Below the pieces are notes generated by a model. That model ran no database searches, was not told the DNA's origin, and saw only the letters and a list, made by a program, of their open reading frames with translations. Positions 41,779 through 51,220 of a DNA stretch of 64,000 nt are shown here, piece after piece. This DNA comes from Enterobacter asburiae (GTDB lineage Bacteria; Pseudomonadota; Gammaproteobacteria; Enterobacterales; Enterobacteriaceae). Location of the stretch: contig NZ_AP019632.1 of the NCBI RefSeq assembly GCF_007035645.1, positions 620,001 to 684,000 on the forward strand, read 5' to 3'. Numbering within the stretch: position 1 is the stretch's first letter; every line of letters begins with the position of its first letter. The position numbers and the translations under genes are program-made.

Positions 41779-42111
41779 TCAGTGCGTCGCTTCACCGATC
41801 AGCGCGCCCGTGCCCGCACCAACGGCTGCACCTTTCAGCACGCTCTTGCCGGTAACCGCTGCGGCACCTGCGCCCACGGCAGCACCTACCGCGCCGCCCT
41901 TACGCGCGGCTTTACCTTTGCCGCCGTTTTTGAACATGGCACCCGTGCCTGCGCCTACAACGGCGCCGCCAACGGTCGATTTCAGATCTTTGCCCGTGGC
42001 CGCACCAATGGCCGCGCCTGCTACCGCGCCAGCGGCGGTTTTGTCGATAGCCATTCCCGAGGTGGAAAAAATGAGGGCGCTGATAACCAGCGTTGTTTTA
42101 ATAAGTTTCAT
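41779..42111 (-). CDS. Glycine-zipper (YMGG-like) envelope protein
   Basis: A 110-residue precursor with a signal peptide ending at SGMA. The mature protein consists of Gly/Ala-rich repeats (AAGAVAGAAIGAATG, VGGAVVGAGTGA, VGAAVGAGAAAVTG, AAVGAGTGALIGEA), the glycine-zipper pattern of outer-membrane-associated proteins such as SlyB-like and YMGG-like families. The start at 42111 has an AAAGGATCTG site; the longer in-frame reading to 42264 has none. A GC-rich hairpin at 41742-41772 follows the gene. Confidence 0.82.
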   Translation of the reverse strand: MKLIKTTLVISALIFSTSGMAIDKTAAGAVAGAAIGAATGKDLKSTVGGAVVGAGTGAMFKNGGKGKAARKGGAVGAAVGAGAAAVTGKSVLKGAAVGAGTGALIGEATH

Positions 42112-42235
42112 AACAGATCCTTTGTGACTGCTGTCGGTTGAGACGTCGTTTCTCACGCGAGAAAAACGTCCAGATAGTGCCAGCAATACCGGCTCAACCT
42201 TTAAGCTAATCATGCCCTGGGCTGGGATCTCAGTT

Positions 42236-42257
42236 GCCGGGCGGGGACCCGCCCGGC
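42236..42257. other. Strong hairpin downstream of yghU
   Basis: An 8-bp GC-only stem GCCGGGCG/CGCCCGGC with a six-nt loop sits 6 nt past the yghU stop. There is no T-run, so it is more likely an RNA-stabilising or REP-like hairpin than a simple terminator. Confidence 0.55.
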
Positions 42258-42263
42258 GGAACA

Positions 42264-43130
42264 TTACGCCTGACGCTTATCTTCCGTATTGGTATCGAAG
42301 TCGCTCGCCGCGTGGCGTTCGTGGAGCTGCTCGTTCAGCTCGCCGCTGGTGCGGTTAACGATACGGCCGCGCTTAACGGCATGGCGATTCGCCACGTCTT
42401 TCGCCCAGCGCTGCACGTTTGTGTACTTCTCTGCATCGAGGAACTCGGCGGCGTTATAGACGCTGCCAAGCGCCACGCAGCCGAACCACGGCCAGATGGC
42501 GATATCCGCGATGGTGTACTCTTCCCCCGCCACGTAGCGACCGCGCGCCAGCTGTTTATCCAGCACGTCGAACAGGCGCTTGGCTTCCATGGTGAAGCGG
42601 TCAATCGCGTATTCAATTTTTACCGGCGCGTAGTTGTAGAAGTGGCCAAAGCCGCCGCCGAGGAACGGCGCTGCGCCCTGCAGCCAGAACAGCCAGTTCA
42701 GGGTCTCGGTGCGTCCAGCCGGATCTTTCGGCAGGAAGTGACCGAATTTCTCTGCCAGATAGAGCAGGATATTGCCGGATTCAAAGACGCGCGTTGGCGG
42801 GTTCGTGGAGTGGTCACGCAGCGCCGGTATTTTCGAGTTCGGGTTCACCTCAACAAACCCGCTGGAGAACTGATCGCCCTCGCCGATGCGGATCAACCAT
42901 GCGTCGTACTCCGCGCCCGTCACGCCCAGCGCCAGCAGCTCTTCGAGCATGATCGTCACTTTCTGACCGTTCGGTGTTCCGAGAGAGTAAAGCTGCAGCG
43001 GGTGGGAGCCCACGGGCAGATCTTTCTCATGGGTCGCGCCGGAAATCGGGCGGTTGATGTTGGCGAACGCGCCGCCGCCGTTCTTTTTCCATTCCCACAC
43101 TTTTGGTGGCTGATACGTGTTGTCTGACAT
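42264..43130 (-). CDS. yghU: Disulfide-bond reductase YghU (glutathione transferase family)
   Basis: A Nu-class glutathione transferase of 288 residues, equal to E. coli YghU. The E. coli protein binds two glutathione molecules and reduces disulfides. An N-terminal extension (about 1-45) precedes the thioredoxin fold (LYSLGTPNGQKVTIMLEE; cis-Pro in NSKIPAL; ESGNILLYL) and the helical domain (EYTIADIAIWPW). In E. coli yghU adjoins gss; here a five-gene ABC importer lies between them, divergent from yghU. Confidence 0.95.
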   Translation of the reverse strand: MSDNTYQPPKVWEWKKNGGGAFANINRPISGATHEKDLPVGSHPLQLYSLGTPNGQKVTIMLEELLALGVTGAEYDAWLIRIGEGDQFSSGFVEVNPNSKIPALRDHSTNPPTRVFESGNILLYLAEKFGHFLPKDPAGRTETLNWLFWLQGAAPFLGGGFGHFYNYAPVKIEYAIDRFTMEAKRLFDVLDKQLARGRYVAGEEYTIADIAIWPWFGCVALGSVYNAAEFLDAEKYTNVQRWAKDVANRHAVKRGRIVNRTSGELNEQLHERHAASDFDTNTEDKRQA

Positions 43131-43375
43131 GTTGGCCTGCCTTTTGAGTGATGTGTTGAGGCAGTGTAGCAGGAGATTTGTGAAGCGTTTAACGAACTGA
43201 GCGTAATCGATCTGCCGCTATTCCTTCCGGCGCTTATATATATCAAATCCGGCATAAGCTTAATCGAAAATCGCATTTTCATAATTAATGCGTAAACCGA
43301 TAAAGCTGAATATGATGCTTCAACATAAATAAAAGATGCAGTAATAAACACTTTATAAGGCAAGGAGTTAGTGAG

Positions 43376-44965
43376 ATGCGCAAGCTTCTGTTATCGGCAG
43401 TGGTCGTTTCGCTCGCGTTAGGCCTGGCGGGCTGTGATGATGCGAAAAATAAAGAGACAAACAGTGCGGCTGCGGCAAAAAACGACGCGCCAAAAGAGGG
43501 CGGTTCGCTAATTATTGGAATTACCTCCGGCGACCCGTTAGCCGTTAATCCGCTCTATGCCAGTGACCGTACGACGTTAACGATCATGCAGGCGCTCTAT
43601 GCCCCGCTGTACAGTTTTAATAACGGCAACATTGAGTGGGGCCTGGCGGAAAGCCTGACGCCTTCCGCCGACAACCTGAGCTATACCCTGACGTTAAAAC
43701 CCAACCTCAAATGGCAGGACGGCCAGCCGCTGACGGCGGACGACGTGGTCTTTACGTTCAATAAGCTGCTGGATGCCAAACAGCACAGCTTCTTCCGCAG
43801 CATGTTCACCTACGGCGACAAGCCGGTACAGGTGAGCAAGGTGGATGAGCGCACCGTTAAGTTCACCCTACCGCAGGTCAGCGCGGCCTTTACCGGCACC
43901 CTGGTACAAATCTACCCGATTCCGCAGCACGTGTTCGCCGGTGAAGGCGACCTGGAAAAGAGCAGCAAAAACGATGCGCCGGTCGGCTCCGGGCCGTTCA
44001 AATTTAAAGAGTACCGCGCCGGGCAGTATTACGCCCTGACCCGTTTTGACGATTACTGGAACGGCAAAGCGAAGCTTGATTCGGTCACCTACCGTTTCGC
44101 CAAAGACAGCAACGCCGCCAACCTTGCGCTGCAAAACGGGGAAATCAATCTCAAGATGGTTGACCCGCAGGACGTGAACCGCCTGAAAAATACCGGTAAG
44201 TTTGACTTCGTGGTCTATCCGGAAGGCCGTCTGGCCTATATGACGTTCAACCAGAACGTGCCGGTGATGAAGAGCAAAGCGCTGCGCCAGGCCATCGCGT
44301 ATGCCATCAACAAAGACGAGCTCACCCAGACCGCGTTTACCTCGCTGGACTACGCTAAACCGGCGACCTCGTTCCTGACGCCAGATACGCTTTACAAGAC
44401 GGATGACGTCGAACAGTACAAGTTCGATCTACAAAAAGCCAAAGAGCTGCTGAAGACGTCCGGCGCGCCGGACAACCTCAAGCTGCGCCTGGCGTATGTG
44501 AACACCAACAAAACCCAGGAGAGCATGGCGCTCTACATTCAGCAGGCGCTGAAGGGCATTGGGGTGAACGTGGAGCTGATGCCGCTGGACTCCAACGCCA
44601 TGTCTCAGCGCAGCCTCGATATGAACAATACCGCGTGGGAGCTGAACCTGGGCGGCTACATCATGGGCTCCGAGCCGGACGGTTACAAATCGCTGTTCAT
44701 GAGCAACGAAGCCTATAACTACGCGCACTACAAAAATCCGCAGTTTGATGCCCTGTGGGATAAAGGCGCAGTGGAAACCGACGCCGCGAAACGGGCCGAT
44801 ATCTATAAGCAAATTCAGCAGACCGTGGCGAACGACATGACCTACTACCCGATCGCCTATACCAATGCGACCGTCGCGGTGGACAAGCGTTTTGGCGGCA
44901 CCGAGGAAGCGGAGCCGAAACCGGTCTATCTGTTCCAGGATCTGTCAAAAATCTATCAGAAATAA
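43376..44965 (+). CDS. ABC transporter substrate-binding lipoprotein (peptide/opine, SBP family 5)
   Basis: A 529-residue family 5 (DppA/OppA-type) binding protein. The signal sequence ends in a true lipobox (LGLAGC, Cys near residue 20), so it is a lipoprotein, unusual for this family in Gram-negative bacteria. A Lys/Asn/Ala linker follows. Family motifs include GLAESLTPS, TLKPNLKWQDGQPLTADDVVF (in part), GSGPFKFKEY and LRQAIAYAINKDEL. Fold and length fit di/oligopeptide or glutathione-type binding, but the ligand is unknown. An AAGGAG site precedes the ATG. Four transporter genes follow. Confidence 0.92.
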   Translation: MRKLLLSAVVVSLALGLAGCDDAKNKETNSAAAAKNDAPKEGGSLIIGITSGDPLAVNPLYASDRTTLTIMQALYAPLYSFNNGNIEWGLAESLTPSADNLSYTLTLKPNLKWQDGQPLTADDVVFTFNKLLDAKQHSFFRSMFTYGDKPVQVSKVDERTVKFTLPQVSAAFTGTLVQIYPIPQHVFAGEGDLEKSSKNDAPVGSGPFKFKEYRAGQYYALTRFDDYWNGKAKLDSVTYRFAKDSNAANLALQNGEINLKMVDPQDVNRLKNTGKFDFVVYPEGRLAYMTFNQNVPVMKSKALRQAIAYAINKDELTQTAFTSLDYAKPATSFLTPDTLYKTDDVEQYKFDLQKAKELLKTSGAPDNLKLRLAYVNTNKTQESMALYIQQALKGIGVNVELMPLDSNAMSQRSLDMNNTAWELNLGGYIMGSEPDGYKSLFMSNEAYNYAHYKNPQFDALWDKGAVETDAAKRADIYKQIQQTVANDMTYYPIAYTNATVAVDKRFGGTEEAEPKPVYLFQDLSKIYQK

Positions 44966-44971
44966 GTGATT

Positions 44972-44997
44972 GCCCCGGCCGTCAGGTCGGGGCTTTT
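44972..44997 (+). other. Intra-operon hairpin between binding protein and permease
   Basis: GCCCCGGCC and GGTCGGGGC arms form a stem followed by CTTTTG. Such a hairpin often allows more binding protein than permease to be made, by partial termination or 3'-end protection (inference). Confidence 0.55.
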
Positions 44998-45010
44998 GAA
45001 AGGGCACGTC

Positions 45011-45964
45011 GTGAACACACTCCTCACGCGTCGGCTGCTGCAGCTGCTGCCGATGCTGTTCTTTATTTCACTGGTGGCGTTTCTGCTGGTCAAGCTCGCG
45101 CCCGGCGATCCGGTGGCGGCGTACATTACGCCGCGTATGGCCCCGGAGGATATCGAACGTATTCGCCAGAGCCTGGGGCTGGATAAGCCGCTGGTCACGC
45201 AGTACGTCCTGTGGCTGAAAAACGTCCTGCAGGGCGATCTCGGCTATTCGCTGATTTATCACCGCCCGGTGCTGGAGATGATCGGCGAACGCATTCCGGC
45301 CACGCTGGGGCTGATGGGCGCGTCGCTGCTGATGGCTATTGTGCTGGCGATCCCGCTGGGCCTGCTGGCCGGGGCATTTAAGCACCGCTGGCTGGATCAT
45401 CTGCTCAATTTATTCGCCTATATCGGCATTTCTGTTCCGATTTTCTGGTTCGGCATCCTGCTTATCACCGTTTTTGCCGTGCAGCTTAACTGGTTCCCCA
45501 GCATGGGGATGCGCACCATCGGCATGGAGGATAACGGGCTGGATCTGCTGCGTCACGGCGTGCTGCCGTGTATTGCCCTCACGTTCTACAACCTCTCCAG
45601 CTACGTGCGCTACATCCGCTCCAACACCATCTCGCAGCTCTCGGCCGACTACGTGCAAACCCAGCTTGCCTACGGCGCGACGCGTTCCAGTATTCTGTTT
45701 CGGCACGTTCTGAAAAACGTGCTGCTGCCGGTGATCACCCTGTTCGGCCTGTCGTTCGGAGAGCTGATTGTGGGGGCCTATGTGACGGAAAGCGTCTTCT
45801 CCTGGCCGGGGATGGGGCTGCTCGGGATCCAGTCGATCGCCTCGCTGGATTACCCGCTGATTATGGCGATCATCATGCTCTCGTCGATGATGCTGATCGT
45901 CGGAAACCTGATCGCCGACGTGCTTTATCGCTTCGCCGATCCCCGCATTCGTACGCTGAGGTAA
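45011..45964 (+). CDS. Peptide-type ABC transporter permease (DppB/GsiC type)
   Basis: An inner-membrane permease of 317 residues starting at GTG, with AAAGGG 6 nt upstream. It shows the type I importer pattern: N-terminal helix, KLAPGDPVAAY, about six membrane segments, and the EAA-like coupling loop DYVQTQLAYGATRSSILFRH (about 215-234). It overlaps no neighbour; the second permease begins 5 nt after its stop. Confidence 0.92.
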   Translation: MNTLLTRRLLQLLPMLFFISLVAFLLVKLAPGDPVAAYITPRMAPEDIERIRQSLGLDKPLVTQYVLWLKNVLQGDLGYSLIYHRPVLEMIGERIPATLGLMGASLLMAIVLAIPLGLLAGAFKHRWLDHLLNLFAYIGISVPIFWFGILLITVFAVQLNWFPSMGMRTIGMEDNGLDLLRHGVLPCIALTFYNLSSYVRYIRSNTISQLSADYVQTQLAYGATRSSILFRHVLKNVLLPVITLFGLSFGELIVGAYVTESVFSWPGMGLLGIQSIASLDYPLIMAIIMLSSMMLIVGNLIADVLYRFADPRIRTLR

Positions 45965-45969
45965 CCCGG

Positions 45970-46815
45970 ATGAGCAGACGCTGGCAGCAGGTTCGTCACC
46001 AGCTGCGCCGCAACCGTCCGGCGCAGTTCTCTCTGTTTGTGCTTTTTATTTTCGTCGCCGCCGCGCTCTGTGCGGGGTTAAGCCCGTACGATCCAGATCG
46101 GATGGCGCTCGGCGCGCGCACGTTGCCGCCGGATGCCGCGCACTGGTTTGGCACCGACGAATACGGCCGCGACTACTTTACCCGCGCGCTGTATGGCGGC
46201 CAGATCTCCCTGATGGTCGGTTTTCTCGCCATGCTCTTTTCCACGCTTATCGGCACGGTGGTGGGAACGGTGAGCGGCTATTTTGGCGGCTGGCTGGATA
46301 ACCTGATGATGCGCGCCGTGGATATCCTGATGGCCATTCCGGCCTTCTTCCTGCTGCTGGTAGTGAATGCTTACCTCAAGCCGGGCGTGGATAACATCAT
46401 TCTGATTATCAGCCTGCTGACGTGGATGAACATGTCGCGTCTGGTGCGTGCTGAAACCCTGTCGGTGAAAGAGCGCGAGTACGTGCTTTATGCCCGCGCG
46501 TCGGGAGAGCATCCGCTGCGCATCATCGTGCGCCACATTATTCCCGGCGTGCTGCCGACCATTATCGTGGCGGCCACGCTCAATATCGCCTCGGCCATTC
46601 TGATGGAGTCAACCCTCAGCTTCTTAGGGCTGGGCGTGCAGGCGCCCGCGGCGTCATGGGGAAGCATGCTTAACAACGCGCAGTCTTATATTGGCGAAGC
46701 GTCGTGGCTGGCGATGTTCCCCGGCATTCTGATCCTGCTGACGGTGTTCAGCTTTAACGTGCTGGGCGATGTATTCCGTACCGCCTTTGAGCCGGGAGCG
46801 AATCGCGATGAATAA
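45970..46815 (+). CDS. Peptide-type ABC transporter permease (DppC/GsiD type)
   Basis: The second permease, 281 residues, with an N-terminal helix, the conserved HWFGTDEYGRDYFTRALYG block, MRAVDILMAIPAFFLL and the EAA loop REYVLYARASGEHPLRIIVR. It begins at ATG 45970 directly after the first permease. Its last codons overlap the ATPase gene by 8 nt. Confidence 0.92.
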   Translation: MSRRWQQVRHQLRRNRPAQFSLFVLFIFVAAALCAGLSPYDPDRMALGARTLPPDAAHWFGTDEYGRDYFTRALYGGQISLMVGFLAMLFSTLIGTVVGTVSGYFGGWLDNLMMRAVDILMAIPAFFLLLVVNAYLKPGVDNIILIISLLTWMNMSRLVRAETLSVKEREYVLYARASGEHPLRIIVRHIIPGVLPTIIVAATLNIASAILMESTLSFLGLGVQAPAASWGSMLNNAQSYIGEASWLAMFPGILILLTVFSFNVLGDVFRTAFEPGANRDE

Positions 46816-47785
46816 CCTATTAGCGCTTGAGAACCTGCAAACCACGTTCCGCACCCGCGAGGGCGAGGTTCACGCGGTGCGCGGCGTGAGCTTTCAGGTT
46901 CAGCCGGGCGAACTTGTCGGCATCGTCGGCGAGTCGGGCTGCGGGAAAAGCGTCACCTGCAAGTCGATTATCCAGCTTCTGGGGAGCAACGGACGGATAA
47001 CCGGCGGCAGCATCCGCTTCCAGAATGAGGATCTGGCGCAGAAAACGCCCGCGCAGATGCGCGCCATTCGCGGCAACGAGATCGCGATGATTTTTCAGGA
47101 TCCGATGACCGCCCTGAATCCGGTGCTGACCATCGGCAAGCAGATGGCTGAGATCCTGATGCGCAATAAAGGGCTCAGCAAAAAAGCGGCCAAAGCGGCG
47201 GCCATCGCCATGCTGGAACAGGTAGGCATTGCCGGGGCGGAACGGCGATACGACCAGTATCCCCACGAGTTCAGCGGCGGGATGCGCCAGCGGGTGATGA
47301 TCGCCATTGCGCTCTCCTGCAACCCGAAGCTTCTTATTGCTGATGAGCCGACCACCGCGCTGGACGTGACCATTCAGGCGCAGATCCTGCGCCTGCTGAA
47401 AAGTCTGCAACAGCAGACCCGGACCGCGATTTTGCTGATCACTCACGATCTCGGCGTCGTGGCGCAGGTCTGCAGCCGCGTGGTGGTGATGTACGGCGGG
47501 CTGGTAATGGAGGAGGGGAGCGTGGAGGACATTTTTTATCGCCCTGCGCATCCTTACACCCAGGGGCTGCTGGCCTCGCTGCCGCGTCCGGATGAGGTCA
47601 ATCAACGTTTATCGCCGATTGAAGGTTCTCCGCCCGGCCTGCTTAATCCGCCGCCGGGCTGTCCGTTCGCGGAACGCTGCCCGAAGCGCATGCCCCAGTG
47701 TGAACGACAGCCTGCATTTTACACCGCCGGAGAGGGCCATCGCGCCGCCTGCTGGCTATGGGCCGACAAGGAGATTCAGGCATGA
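46808..47785 (+). CDS. Peptide-type ABC transporter ATP-binding protein (DppD type)
   Basis: A 325-residue ATPase with Walker A GESGCGKSV, Q-loop IFQDPMTALNPV, signature FSGGMRQR, Walker B LLIADEPTTALD and switch His LITHDLG. The C-terminal oligopeptide-transporter domain has HPYTQGLLASLP and a cysteine motif (PGCPFAERCPKRMPQCE) typical of DppD/OppD proteins that bind an iron-sulfur cluster. It overlaps the next gene by 4 nt. Confidence 0.93.
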   Translation: MNNLLALENLQTTFRTREGEVHAVRGVSFQVQPGELVGIVGESGCGKSVTCKSIIQLLGSNGRITGGSIRFQNEDLAQKTPAQMRAIRGNEIAMIFQDPMTALNPVLTIGKQMAEILMRNKGLSKKAAKAAAIAMLEQVGIAGAERRYDQYPHEFSGGMRQRVMIAIALSCNPKLLIADEPTTALDVTIQAQILRLLKSLQQQTRTAILLITHDLGVVAQVCSRVVVMYGGLVMEEGSVEDIFYRPAHPYTQGLLASLPRPDEVNQRLSPIEGSPPGLLNPPPGCPFAERCPKRMPQCERQPAFYTAGEGHRAACWLWADKEIQA

Positions 47786-48759
47786 GTGAACAACTGGCGC
47801 CATTAGTGAGCGTGCGCGATCTGCGCAAACACTATCCGCTCAACGGCGGTTTGCTGCGTAAAGGCGTGGCCGTGAAGGCGGTTGACGGCGTGAGCTTTGA
47901 TATCCAGCCCGGCGAAACGTTTGGCCTGGTGGGGGAGTCCGGCTGCGGAAAATCCACCCTCGGGCGCGCCATCCTGCGCCTTTTCGATATCACCTCGGGC
48001 GAGATCCACTTCGCCGGGCAGGCGATTGCCCACGCCCGTGAAAAAGAGCTTAAGCCGCTGCGTAAACGGATGCAGGCGATTTTTCAGGATCCTTACTCCT
48101 CGCTCAACCCTGGAATGACGGTGCGACAGCTGGTGGCCGAGCCGATGCAGATCCACGGCTACAGCCGCGAAGAACAGCGGGAACGCACTGAAATGCTGCT
48201 CTACAAAGTGGGGCTGAAGCACGAGCACCTTGAACGGTTCCCGCATGAGTTCAGCGGCGGGCAGCGCCAGCGCATCAGTATTGCCCGCGCGTTGTCCGTG
48301 CATCCTGAATTTGTGCTGTGCGATGAGCCGCTCTCGGCGCTGGACGTCTCGGTGCAGGCGCAGGTGGTGAATATTTTACAGGATCTGCAGCAGGAGCTGG
48401 GGCTAACCTATCTGTTCATCGCCCACGATCTCTCCATGGTTCGCCATATCTCCAGCCGCATTGGGGTGATGTATCTCGGTAAACTGGTGGAGGTGGCCCC
48501 GGCGAATGAACTGTATCAACGTCCGGCGCACCCTTACACCCGCGCGCTGCTGGCGGCGGTTCCCCAGCCCGATCCGCGCATCCGTAACCTCGAAGACGCC
48601 ACCCTGCGCGGCGACATTCCCGGCCCCACGTCCGCGCTGCCGGGCTGTAAGTTCTGCAGCCGCTGCCCGCACGCCATGCCGGTGTGCCAGACGCAGGAGC
48701 CTGCCATGCAGGAGATCGCGCCAGGGCATTTCGCGGCATGCTGGCTGTTTAACATGTAG
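47782..48759 (+). CDS. Peptide-type ABC transporter ATP-binding protein (DppF type)
   Basis: The second ATPase, 325 residues, with Walker A GESGCGKST, Q-loop IFQDPYSSLNPG, signature FSGGQRQR, Walker B FVLCDEPLSALD and switch His IAHDLS. The C-terminal domain has HPYTRALLAAVP and CKFCSRCPHAMPVC. It is the last importer gene; gss follows after 111 nt on the same strand. Confidence 0.93.
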   Translation: MSEQLAPLVSVRDLRKHYPLNGGLLRKGVAVKAVDGVSFDIQPGETFGLVGESGCGKSTLGRAILRLFDITSGEIHFAGQAIAHAREKELKPLRKRMQAIFQDPYSSLNPGMTVRQLVAEPMQIHGYSREEQRERTEMLLYKVGLKHEHLERFPHEFSGGQRQRISIARALSVHPEFVLCDEPLSALDVSVQAQVVNILQDLQQELGLTYLFIAHDLSMVRHISSRIGVMYLGKLVEVAPANELYQRPAHPYTRALLAAVPQPDPRIRNLEDATLRGDIPGPTSALPGCKFCSRCPHAMPVCQTQEPAMQEIAPGHFAACWLFNM

Positions 48760-48870
48760 TTAATGCGCCGCGCAGGTGTATGATAAATGTCCCTCTGTCA
48801 GGTTAATTACAACGTGCAGACGACGACAACCCTTAAAAAAATTGCCGCCTGCCTGTTTTAGGTTGGATAC

Positions 48871-50733
48871 ATGCGTAAAGGAAAGTTAAGCAGTGATGCG
48901 CCATTCGGGACATTGTTAGGCTATGCGCCCGGTGGCGTGGCGATTTACTCTTCAAATTACGGCAGTCTGGACCCGCGAAAATACCCGGAAGACGCGGATT
49001 TTCGCAGCTATATCGGCAACGAATACATGGGCCACAAGTGGCAATGCGTTGAGTTTGCCCGCCGTTTCCTGTTTCTCAACTATGGCTTCGTGTTTACCGA
49101 CGTCGGCATGGCGTGGGAAATCTTCTCCCTGCGCTTTTTGCGCCAGGTGGTGAACGATAACATTCTGCCCCTTCAGGCTTTTGCCAACGGTTCAAAACGC
49201 GCGCCGCGCGCCGGGGCGCTGCTGATCTGGCAAAAGGGCGGCGAGTTTCACGAGACCGGCCACGTGGCGGTGATCACCCAGCTTCTCGACGATAAGGTGC
49301 GTATTGCGGAGCAGAACGTGATTCACTCCCCGCTGCCGCTCGGGCAGCAGTGGACGCGCGAGCTGCGTCTGAGCGTGGAGAACGGGTGTTACACGATCCA
49401 TGACACCTTCAACGACACGGAGATTCTCGGCTGGATGATCCAGACCGACGACGCGGAACACAGCATTCCCCAGCCGGAAATCGACGGCGAACTGCTGAAA
49501 ATCAGCGGCGCGCGGCTGAAAAACAAGCGTCAGTTCGACGGAAAATGGCTTAACGAAAATGACGCGCTGCAGCAGGCGTATATCCGCGCTAACGGCCATG
49601 TGATCAACAAAGATCCCTGCCAGTACTTCACCATTACCGAAAGCGCCGAGCAGGAGCTGATCAAGGCCACTAACGAACTGCACCTGATGTACCTGCACGC
49701 GACGGACAAGGTGCTGAAAGACGACAGCCTGCTGGCGCTTTTCGACATCCCGAAAATCCTCTGGCCGCGCCTGCGCCTCTCCTGGCAGTGGCGTCGCCAC
49801 CATATGATCACCGGTCGTATGGATTTCTGCATGGATGAGCGAGGCATTAAGGTCTACGAGTACAACGCCGACTCCGCGTCCTGCCATACCGAGGGCGGGC
49901 TGATTCTCGAAGAGTGGGTGAAAAACGGCTATCGCGGCAACGGGCATAACCCGGCGGAAGGGCTGCTGGAAGAGCTGACCGGGGCGTGGAAGCACAGCCA
50001 CGCGCGGCCGTTCGTCCACATCATGCAGGACAACGATGTCGAAGAGGACTATCACGCGCTCTTTATTCAGCGTTCGCTGATGCAGGCCGGGTTCGAGACC
50101 AAAATTCTGCACGGGCTGGAGGCGCTCAGCTGGGATGCCGCCGGACAGCTGATTGACGACGAAGGTCGCCACGTCAACTGCGTGTGGAAAACCTGGGCGT
50201 GGGAAACGGCGATAGAGCAGATCCGCGAGGTAAGCGAAACCGAATACGCCGCCGTGCCGATCCGCACCGGACATCCCGAGGGCGAGGTGCGCCTGATTGA
50301 CGTCCTGCTGCGCCCGGAGGTGCTGGTCTTCGAACCTCTGTGGACCGTTATTCCCGGCAACAAGGCGATTCTCCCGGTACTGTGGCAGCTGTTCCCGAAC
50401 CACCGTTACCTGCTCGACACCGATTTTGAGGTTAACGACCTGCTGAAGCAGACCGGCTATGCCGTCAAGCCGATTGCCGGCCGCTGCGGCAGCAATATCG
50501 ATCTCATCAGCGCTCAGGACGAACTGCTGGATAAATCCAGCGGCAAGTTTGTCGACCGCAAGAATATCTACCAGCAGCTGTGGTGCCTGCCGAAGGTCGA
50601 CGGCAAGTACATACAGGTCTGCACCTTCACCGTGGGCGGGAACTACGGCGGAACCTGTCTGCGCGGCGATGACTCGCTGGTGGTGAAGAAAGAGAGCGAT
50701 ATCGAGCCGCTGATTGTGGTTAAAGATAAGTAG
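48871..50733 (+). CDS. gss: Bifunctional glutathionylspermidine amidase/synthetase
   Basis: Gss joins glutathione and spermidine using ATP and also hydrolyses the product. The 620 residues match E. coli (619). The N-terminal CHAP amidase domain carries the catalytic Cys59 (GHKWQCVEFARRF) and His in ETGHVAVI. The C-terminal ATP-grasp synthetase (about 200-620) contains YEYNADSASCHTEGG, VWKTWAWE, KPIAGRCGSN and GGNYGGTCLRG. It acts on the same thiol pool as YghU, and the importer just upstream may feed it (inference). A strong terminator follows at 50752. Confidence 0.97.
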   Translation: MRKGKLSSDAPFGTLLGYAPGGVAIYSSNYGSLDPRKYPEDADFRSYIGNEYMGHKWQCVEFARRFLFLNYGFVFTDVGMAWEIFSLRFLRQVVNDNILPLQAFANGSKRAPRAGALLIWQKGGEFHETGHVAVITQLLDDKVRIAEQNVIHSPLPLGQQWTRELRLSVENGCYTIHDTFNDTEILGWMIQTDDAEHSIPQPEIDGELLKISGARLKNKRQFDGKWLNENDALQQAYIRANGHVINKDPCQYFTITESAEQELIKATNELHLMYLHATDKVLKDDSLLALFDIPKILWPRLRLSWQWRRHHMITGRMDFCMDERGIKVYEYNADSASCHTEGGLILEEWVKNGYRGNGHNPAEGLLEELTGAWKHSHARPFVHIMQDNDVEEDYHALFIQRSLMQAGFETKILHGLEALSWDAAGQLIDDEGRHVNCVWKTWAWETAIEQIREVSETEYAAVPIRTGHPEGEVRLIDVLLRPEVLVFEPLWTVIPGNKAILPVLWQLFPNHRYLLDTDFEVNDLLKQTGYAVKPIAGRCGSNIDLISAQDELLDKSSGKFVDRKNIYQQLWCLPKVDGKYIQVCTFTVGGNYGGTCLRGDDSLVVKKESDIEPLIVVKDK

Positions 50734-50751
50734 TTCACACCTGCGATAAAT

Positions 50752-50785
50752 AAGCCCCCGCAGGGTCTCCTGCGGGGGCTTTTTG
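50752..50785. terminator. Bidirectional terminator gss/pgaD
   Basis: An 11-bp stem AGCCCCCGCAG/CTGCGGGGGCT with a short loop and T-run sits between the convergent gss and pgaD genes. Confidence 0.9.
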
Positions 50786-51220
50786 TTACTGTTCTTCCTC
50801 TTCCTGCTGCTCGTTGATCTTCAGATCGATGATGCGGCCAATCTGATCGTGGTACACCGTCAGCAGGTTGTACTGGCTCATCTCGGAGATGATCTGCGGT
50901 GAGACGTTAAAGCTGCGGGCCAGCTCCTCCTGGTGAAAATAGCCCGGCTGGCGCCGCCTCACGTTGGCGCGACGGCGGTTGTACTGATACCACAAAATCA
51001 GCAGCCAGCCGTTGAGCGCGGCAAACAGCAGGTAGATCAACACCGTATTAAAGGACGCGATAATCACGCTCCAGCGGTGGTCGCTCTCATCGGTTAGCTG
51101 CATCCACAGACGGGCATACAGGAAAAACAGAAATCCTCCCCACGCCACCAGCGTTAGCGCGGCATCAAAAAGACGCGGCAAGAGCCGATGCTCGGTCAAA
51201 ATTAAGGTATTTTCGTTCAT
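50786..51220 (-). CDS. pgaD: PNAG synthase subunit PgaD
   Basis: A small inner-membrane partner of the PgaC synthase, 144 residues, with two membrane segments (about 20-42 and 60-84) and a cytoplasmic tail ending in acidic QQEEEEQ. In E. coli, cyclic-di-GMP binds PgaC and PgaD and stabilises their contact. It overlaps pgaC by 1 nt and is the last gene of pgaABCD. Confidence 0.92.
   Translation of the reverse strand: MNENTLILTEHRLLPRLFDAALTLVAWGGFLFFLYARLWMQLTDESDHRWSVIIASFNTVLIYLLFAALNGWLLILWYQYNRRRANVRRRQPGYFHQEELARSFNVSPQIISEMSQYNLLTVYHDQIGRIIDLKINEQQEEEEQ

Noticed and set aside
48871..50733. Possible confusion of gss with ygiC at 2931 as recent duplicates
   Set aside because: They share only the ATP-grasp synthetase family; gss has the extra CHAP amidase domain and both occupy their own E. 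coli-like positions.
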